Assembly: GCA_018970845.1 (NCBI GenBank)
Contig: JAGWVO010000022.1
Location: 1 to 17,981 of the forward strand
Source of the DNA: Planctomycetota bacterium
GTDB taxonomy: Bacteria > Planctomycetota > Planctomycetia > Gemmatales > Gemmataceae
Reading direction: 5' to 3'
Length of the DNA stretch: 17,981 bases
Numbering within the stretch: position 1 is the first letter of the stretch; each line of letters opens with the position of its first letter. This document shows positions 14,821-17,981 of this stretch, piece after piece. The notes beneath the pieces were generated by a model. The model did not search any database. It had not been told where the DNA came from and saw only the letters and a list, made by a program, of their open reading frames with translations. The position numbers and the translations under genes are program-made.

Positions 14821-16398
14821 TCACTTCTCCTCGTGGTAGTCCTCTTCGGTGTTCACGGCCCAGATGTTGTCCTTCGAGGCCACGCCGTCGCGCAGGTTCT
14901 CGACCGCGGTCATCGCCGTCAGCATCGAGTGATCCTGGTTGTTGTAGCGGTGCATGCCGTTGCGCCCGACCAGGTAGAGATTCCCGAACCGGTCGATCCA
15001 CTCGCGCAGGACGTCGAAGTCGTCGTAGCTGCCGAAGTAGGCGGGATAGGTCTTCGGCACCCGGATCACGACGCCGTCGAGCACGTCCGCGGGGTCGATC
15101 ACGTCGATCTTCGCGAGCTCGGCCGTGGCGAACGCCTTGAACTCCTCGTCGGACATCCGCCAGAGGTCGTCGCCCTCGTTGCAGAAGTACTCGAGGCCGA
15201 GCCACACCGTACCCGGATCGCGCACGAGCCAGGGGCTCCAGTTGTTGAAGATCTGGAGGCGGCCGATCCGGACGTCGCGCTCCTGGATGTAGATCCAGTT
15301 GTCGGGCACGAGCCCGGCCGGCGCGTCGGGACGGCCCTCGCCGCGGATCGCGAGTTTCCGCAGCAGGAGACCGCAGGTGATGAAGTCGCGGTAGACGAGC
15401 CCGTCGGCGACGCGCCGCACCTTCTCGGGCACGTCCGTCATGCCGCGCACGAGGTCCTGCATCGGCATCGTCGAGAAGACGAAGTCGCCGTCGACGCGCT
15501 CGATCTCGCCGGTCTCCGCATTGCGGAAGTCCACGCCGACGACGCGATCCCCGTCGGTGCGAACCGCGACCGCCGTGCGCCCCATGCGGATCTCGCCGCC
15601 ACGCTCGCGCACGAGCCGCGCGACCTCCCGCCACATCTGCCCCGGCCCGTACTTCGGGTAGAGAAAGCGCTCGATCAGGCTCGTCTCCGACCGCTTCTGG
15701 CCGATCGACTCGTCGCGCGAGAAGCGGGAGCGGATCGCGTGGACGATCGCCTTGGTGACCGAGAGCCCCTTCACCCGCTGCGAGCCCCATTCCGGCTTGA
15801 TCTCGTCGCAGGGCACGCCCCAGACCTTCTCCGTGTAGTCCTTGAAGAAGGTCCGGTAGAGTTCGTTGCCGAAGCGGTTCACGAAGAAGTCCTCGAGCGA
15901 CTTCTCCTCGGCGCGAGGCTTGACCCGGATGCCGAGGTAGCTGAGGCCGATCTTGACCGTTCGGACCGGCCCCAGGTTCGAGAGCGTCTCGAGGCTCAGC
16001 GACACCGGGTAGGCGAAGAACTTGCGCAGGAAGAAGATCCGCGAGACGCGCTCGCGCACGAGCATGACGCGCTCGTCGCGCTCCGGGTTCGCCGCCGGCC
16101 CCTCCTGCGAGACCGTGCGGGTCTTGTTCTGGTAGGAAACCTCGACGCCGCGCTCGGCGCCCTCCTGCAGCGGCAGGATCGACTGCCACCAGTTCATCAC
16201 GCGGTCCGACCGGGAGAAGAAGCGGTGGCCGCCGATGTCGATCCGGTTGCCCTTGTACTCGATCGTGCGCGAGAGACCGCCGACGTCGTCGCCCGCCTCG
16301 AAGACGATCGGGCGCACGTCGGTCTTCTCCAGCAGCTCGTAGGCGGCCGTGAGTCCGGCCGGTCCGGCGCCGATCACGATGGCGGTGCGTGGGGGCAT
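14821..16398 (-). CDS. FAD-dependent oxidoreductase, UDP-galactopyranose-mutase/amine-oxidase-like
   Basis: The ATG at 16398 gives 525 residues. The N-terminal AIVIGAGPAGLTAAYELL (6-23) is a GxGxxG Rossmann FAD site, with VFEAGDDVGGLSRT (32-45) as its second part. IDIGGHRFFSRSDRVMNWW (53-71) and the C-terminal LYLVGRNGMHRYNNQDHS match a family of NAD(P)/FAD oxidoreductases that resembles UDP-galactopyranose mutase and protoporphyrinogen oxidase and often lies in polysaccharide gene clusters. The protein is cytosolic, with no signal peptide. A C-terminal segment (YEEK-like acidic end, DYHEEK) is unremarkable. The open frame continues upstream to 16758 without a stop, but that part overlaps the heptosyltransferase gene and is an Arg/Ser/Pro-rich shadow. 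No ribosome site is evident. It begins 46 bases after the heptosyltransferase stop, so both are probably one transcription unit for glycan synthesis. The exact substrate is unknown. Confidence 0.9.
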   Translation of the reverse strand: MPPRTAIVIGAGPAGLTAAYELLEKTDVRPIVFEAGDDVGGLSRTIEYKGNRIDIGGHRFFSRSDRVMNWWQSILPLQEGAERGVEVSYQNKTRTVSQEGPAANPERDERVMLVRERVSRIFFLRKFFAYPVSLSLETLSNLGPVRTVKIGLSYLGIRVKPRAEEKSLEDFFVNRFGNELYRTFFKDYTEKVWGVPCDEIKPEWGSQRVKGLSVTKAIVHAIRSRFSRDESIGQKRSETSLIERFLYPKYGPGQMWREVARLVRERGGEIRMGRTAVAVRTDGDRVVGVDFRNAETGEIERVDGDFVFSTMPMQDLVRGMTDVPEKVRRVADGLVYRDFITCGLLLRKLAIRGEGRPDAPAGLVPDNWIYIQERDVRIGRLQIFNNWSPWLVRDPGTVWLGLEYFCNEGDDLWRMSDEEFKAFATAELAKIDVIDPADVLDGVVIRVPKTYPAYFGSYDDFDVLREWIDRFGNLYLVGRNGMHRYNNQDHSMLTAMTAVENLRDGVASKDNIWAVNTEEDYHEEK

Positions 16399-16444
16399 GA
16401 AGAACGAGTCCGAGAGGGGAGAGTCGCGGTTGGGGGGCCGGGTT

Positions 16445-17554
16445 TCAATCCGCACCCCGGGGCGCGTCCAGGACGGACGAGACCGCCCGGACGACCGCCG
16501 CGACCTCGATCTCGTCCATCGCGGGTGGTCGCCCGCTCCTCCCGGGCCCGCGAAGCACCACGTGGCCGCTCCCCCAGGGCCGGTAGACGGCGGGGTCCTT
16601 CGGCCCGAAAAGGGCGACGCAGCGGGTGCCGCAAGCGGCCGCGAGGTGCATCGGGCCCGTGTCGCCCGAGACGAACAGGGAGGCACGGCGCAGGACCTCG
16701 GCCAGGTCGAGCAGCGACCCGGTGGCGGGTGCGAGCCGCGCGACCCCGCCGGAGGCACGCTCGACCTCGCGTGCGAGCGCCTCCTCGCCGGGCCCCCGGG
16801 TGACGAGGACCGCCACGTCCCGTTCGGCCCGCAGCCGTGCCGCCAGCTCGCCGAAGCGGGCGGCCGGCCATCGCTTCGCCTCGCCGCGCCCGCTCGTACC
16901 CGGGTGCAGGCACACGAAGCCCGGGGCGACCCGGGCCTCCGCGAGCGCGCGGTCGACGCGACGGCGGACCTCCGTGCTCTCCGGCAACCGGAACTCGAGG
17001 GGCCCGTCGGAAGCCCCGAGCGCGGCGGCGAGCGACGCGAACTTCTCGACCCGGTGCGGGCGATCGGCCGGCGGCACGACGCGCTCGTTCGCGAACAGCC
17101 ACGACATCTCGCGATCGTGCCCCGGGGCGAAGCCGATCCGTCGCGGCGCCCGACTCGCCCACGCGTGCATCGCCCCCTTCAGGTTGCCCTGGAAGTCGAG
17201 CGAGACGTCGAAACGGCGGTCGCGCAGTCCGCGCCGGTAGGCGGACGCCTCGGCGGCCGCCTCGCGGATCCGCGCCGGGATCCCGGAGGCGAGCGCCTCC
17301 CGCCAGCGCCGGCGCGGGAAGACGATCGCCTCGTCGAGCAGCGGGTGGTCGCGCACGAGGTCGGCGGCTCGATCCTCCACCGCGAAGGCGAGGTGGGCAT
17401 CGGGCAGCGCCGCCCGCACGAGTCCGACCGAAGGCAACACGTTCACCACGTCGCCGACGGCGGAAAGACGGACGAGCAGGACGCGCCGCGGGGTCGTGCG
17501 AGGATCCCGCCCCGCAGCTGCCCCCTCGCCCGGACGCGCGCGCTCCGGGGCCAT
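16445..17554 (-). CDS. Glycosyltransferase family 9, heptosyltransferase-like
   Basis: The 369-residue protein is a GT-B-fold GT9 enzyme of the WaaC/WaaF (RfaC/RfaF) type. These transfer ADP-heptose to lipopolysaccharide core or related glycans on the cytoplasmic face of the inner membrane. Motifs visible: RRVLLVRLSAVGDVVNVLP (23-41) with the conserved Ser/Gly/Asp, YDV-like FDVSLDFQGNLKGA (115-128), HPGTSGRGEAKRWP (217-230) and SGDTGPMHLAAACGT (296-310), the nucleotide-sugar site. The ATG at 17554 is preceded by GGAGG and AGGGG. The first 22 residues are a Pro/Arg-rich extension before the fold. It starts 25 bases after the stop of the partial monooxygenase-like gene and lies upstream of the oxidoreductase, so these may be cotranscribed. 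The presence of a heptosyltransferase suggests an outer membrane with LPS. Specificity cannot be read from the sequence. Confidence 0.93.
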   Translation of the reverse strand: MAPERARPGEGAAAGRDPRTTPRRVLLVRLSAVGDVVNVLPSVGLVRAALPDAHLAFAVEDRAADLVRDHPLLDEAIVFPRRRWREALASGIPARIREAAAEASAYRRGLRDRRFDVSLDFQGNLKGAMHAWASRAPRRIGFAPGHDREMSWLFANERVVPPADRPHRVEKFASLAAALGASDGPLEFRLPESTEVRRRVDRALAEARVAPGFVCLHPGTSGRGEAKRWPAARFGELAARLRAERDVAVLVTRGPGEEALAREVERASGGVARLAPATGSLLDLAEVLRRASLFVSGDTGPMHLAAACGTRCVALFGPKDPAVYRPWGSGHVVLRGPGRSGRPPAMDEIEVAAVVRAVSSVLDAPRGAD

Positions 17555-17579
17555 GCCCCTCGATCCCTCCAGTCGAACC

Positions 17580-17981
17580 TCAGCCCGCGCGGCCGGCCGC
17601 GGCCCCCGCGACGTTCCGCGACGCCGGGGCGACCGGGGGCACGTCGACCGTGAAGAACTGGCCGAGCAGGATGAACATCTCGTTCTCCGTGCTCTCGCCG
17701 GCGGTGATCGCGCACGCGTCGCAGTCGCCGTCGCCCGCGCCGGGGGACGAGTCGCAGGTCGCGTCGTCGTCGGCGCCGTCGCAGGCGGCCCCGACGCGGC
17801 CCGCCACGCAGGCCCTCGGACGGCAGGTCCCGATCGTCTGCTGCGCGCTCACCGGGACGCGCGAGGCACGCGTCACGAGCTCGACGTCGAACGATCCGTC
17901 CGCCGCGAGGCCGTTGTTGAAGAACGAGCAGTAGTGCAGGCGGCGCTCGGCCGGGTCGGGCGAGTCGAACTCGAGCGGCGG
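17580..17981 (-). CDS. C-terminal part of a probable copper type II monooxygenase-like secreted protein (runs off the right edge)
   Basis: The minus-strand frame is open from the right edge to the stop at 17580, giving 133 residues with no start needed in the window. It contains LHYCSFFNNG near the edge and, later, AGESTENEMFILLGQFF. The STxxEM pattern followed by an aromatic end is typical of the C-terminal copper-binding domain of peptidylglycine monooxygenase/dopamine hydroxylase-like proteins, with Met as the copper ligand. Between these lies an insert rich in Cys, Asp, Gly and Ala (TCRPRACVAGRVGAACDG ... DCDAC), with six Cys in about 40 residues, as seen in calcium-binding or disulphide-linked extracellular proteins of Myxococcota-like bacteria. 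The likely location is extracytoplasmic. The identification rests on one short motif and on family memory, so it is tentative. A frame beginning at a GTG at 17876 is only an internal start. Confidence 0.6.
   Translation of the reverse strand, partial: PPLEFDSPDPAERRLHYCSFFNNGLAADGSFDVELVTRASRVPVSAQQTIGTCRPRACVAGRVGAACDGADDDATCDSSPGAGDGDCDACAITAGESTENEMFILLGQFFTVDVPPVAPASRNVAGAAAGRAG

Noticed and set aside
14639..16189. A 516-codon minus-strand frame
   Set aside because: Out-of-frame, Arg/Ala/Gly-rich shadow of the oxidoreductase gene with no recognisable motif.
14833..16803. A 656-codon plus-strand frame opposite the oxidoreductase
   Set aside because: It is a Asp/Val/Ala/Arg-rich mirror of a clear minus-strand enzyme; high G+C removes stop codons from the opposite frame.
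16349..17653. A 434-codon plus-strand frame over the GT9 gene
   Set aside because: Antisense shadow; GT9 motifs on the minus strand explain the region.

Overview
The window looks like two differently composed stretches of DNA that meet at or inside an alanyl-tRNA synthetase gene. Positions 1 to about 12,600 have moderate G+C, by eye in the high fifties at the left and rising to the mid sixties in alaS. Several proteins there have a planctomycete flavour: a secreted lipoprotein of unknown function, a Trp-rich 136-residue hypothetical protein, and a HPPK-SDR fusion. From about 12,880 to the right edge G+C is clearly above 70%, Ala/Ser/Thr/Pro codons favour G at the third position, and the genes resemble those of Myxococcota/Binatota-like or other former deltaproteobacterial lineages. 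The taxonomic reading is inference; the compositional change is visible. Either this is one genome with a transferred or high-GC segment, or the contig is chimeric, joined in a conserved block of alaS.

Left part. A radical-SAM activase-like gene runs off the left edge on the minus strand, downstream of a lipoprotein gene. Divergent from these is a classical short-chain dehydrogenase, followed by a small conserved-looking hypothetical gene. A minus-strand gene then encodes 6-hydroxymethyl-7,8-dihydropterin pyrophosphokinase (FolK) fused to an SDR domain in which the catalytic Tyr is Phe. Divergent from it are an HExxH membrane protein, queF (queuosine pathway), a Ski2-type DExH helicase and a GT87-like membrane glycosyltransferase. 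Convergent with these on the minus strand are alaS and, one base behind it, a TPR protein.

Right part. All genes are on the minus strand, in transcription order: the C-terminal piece of a probable copper type II monooxygenase-like protein with a Cys/Asp-rich insert, a GT9 heptosyltransferase-like gene, and an FAD-dependent oxidoreductase of the UDP-galactopyranose-mutase/amine-oxidase type. Next come an intrinsic terminator, an RRM RNA-binding protein with a Gly/Pro/Arg-rich tail, and a PAPS-type sulfotransferase. GT9, the oxidoreductase and the sulfotransferase suggest surface-glycan synthesis and decoration.

Most interesting points: the FolK-SDR fusion with its atypical SDR active site; the composition break in alaS; a nested, mutually exclusive hairpin set before the RRM gene; a sulfotransferase without an ordinary start codon; and the unlisted radical-SAM gene at the left edge. 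I see no tRNA, rRNA, CRISPR array, insertion sequence or prophage.
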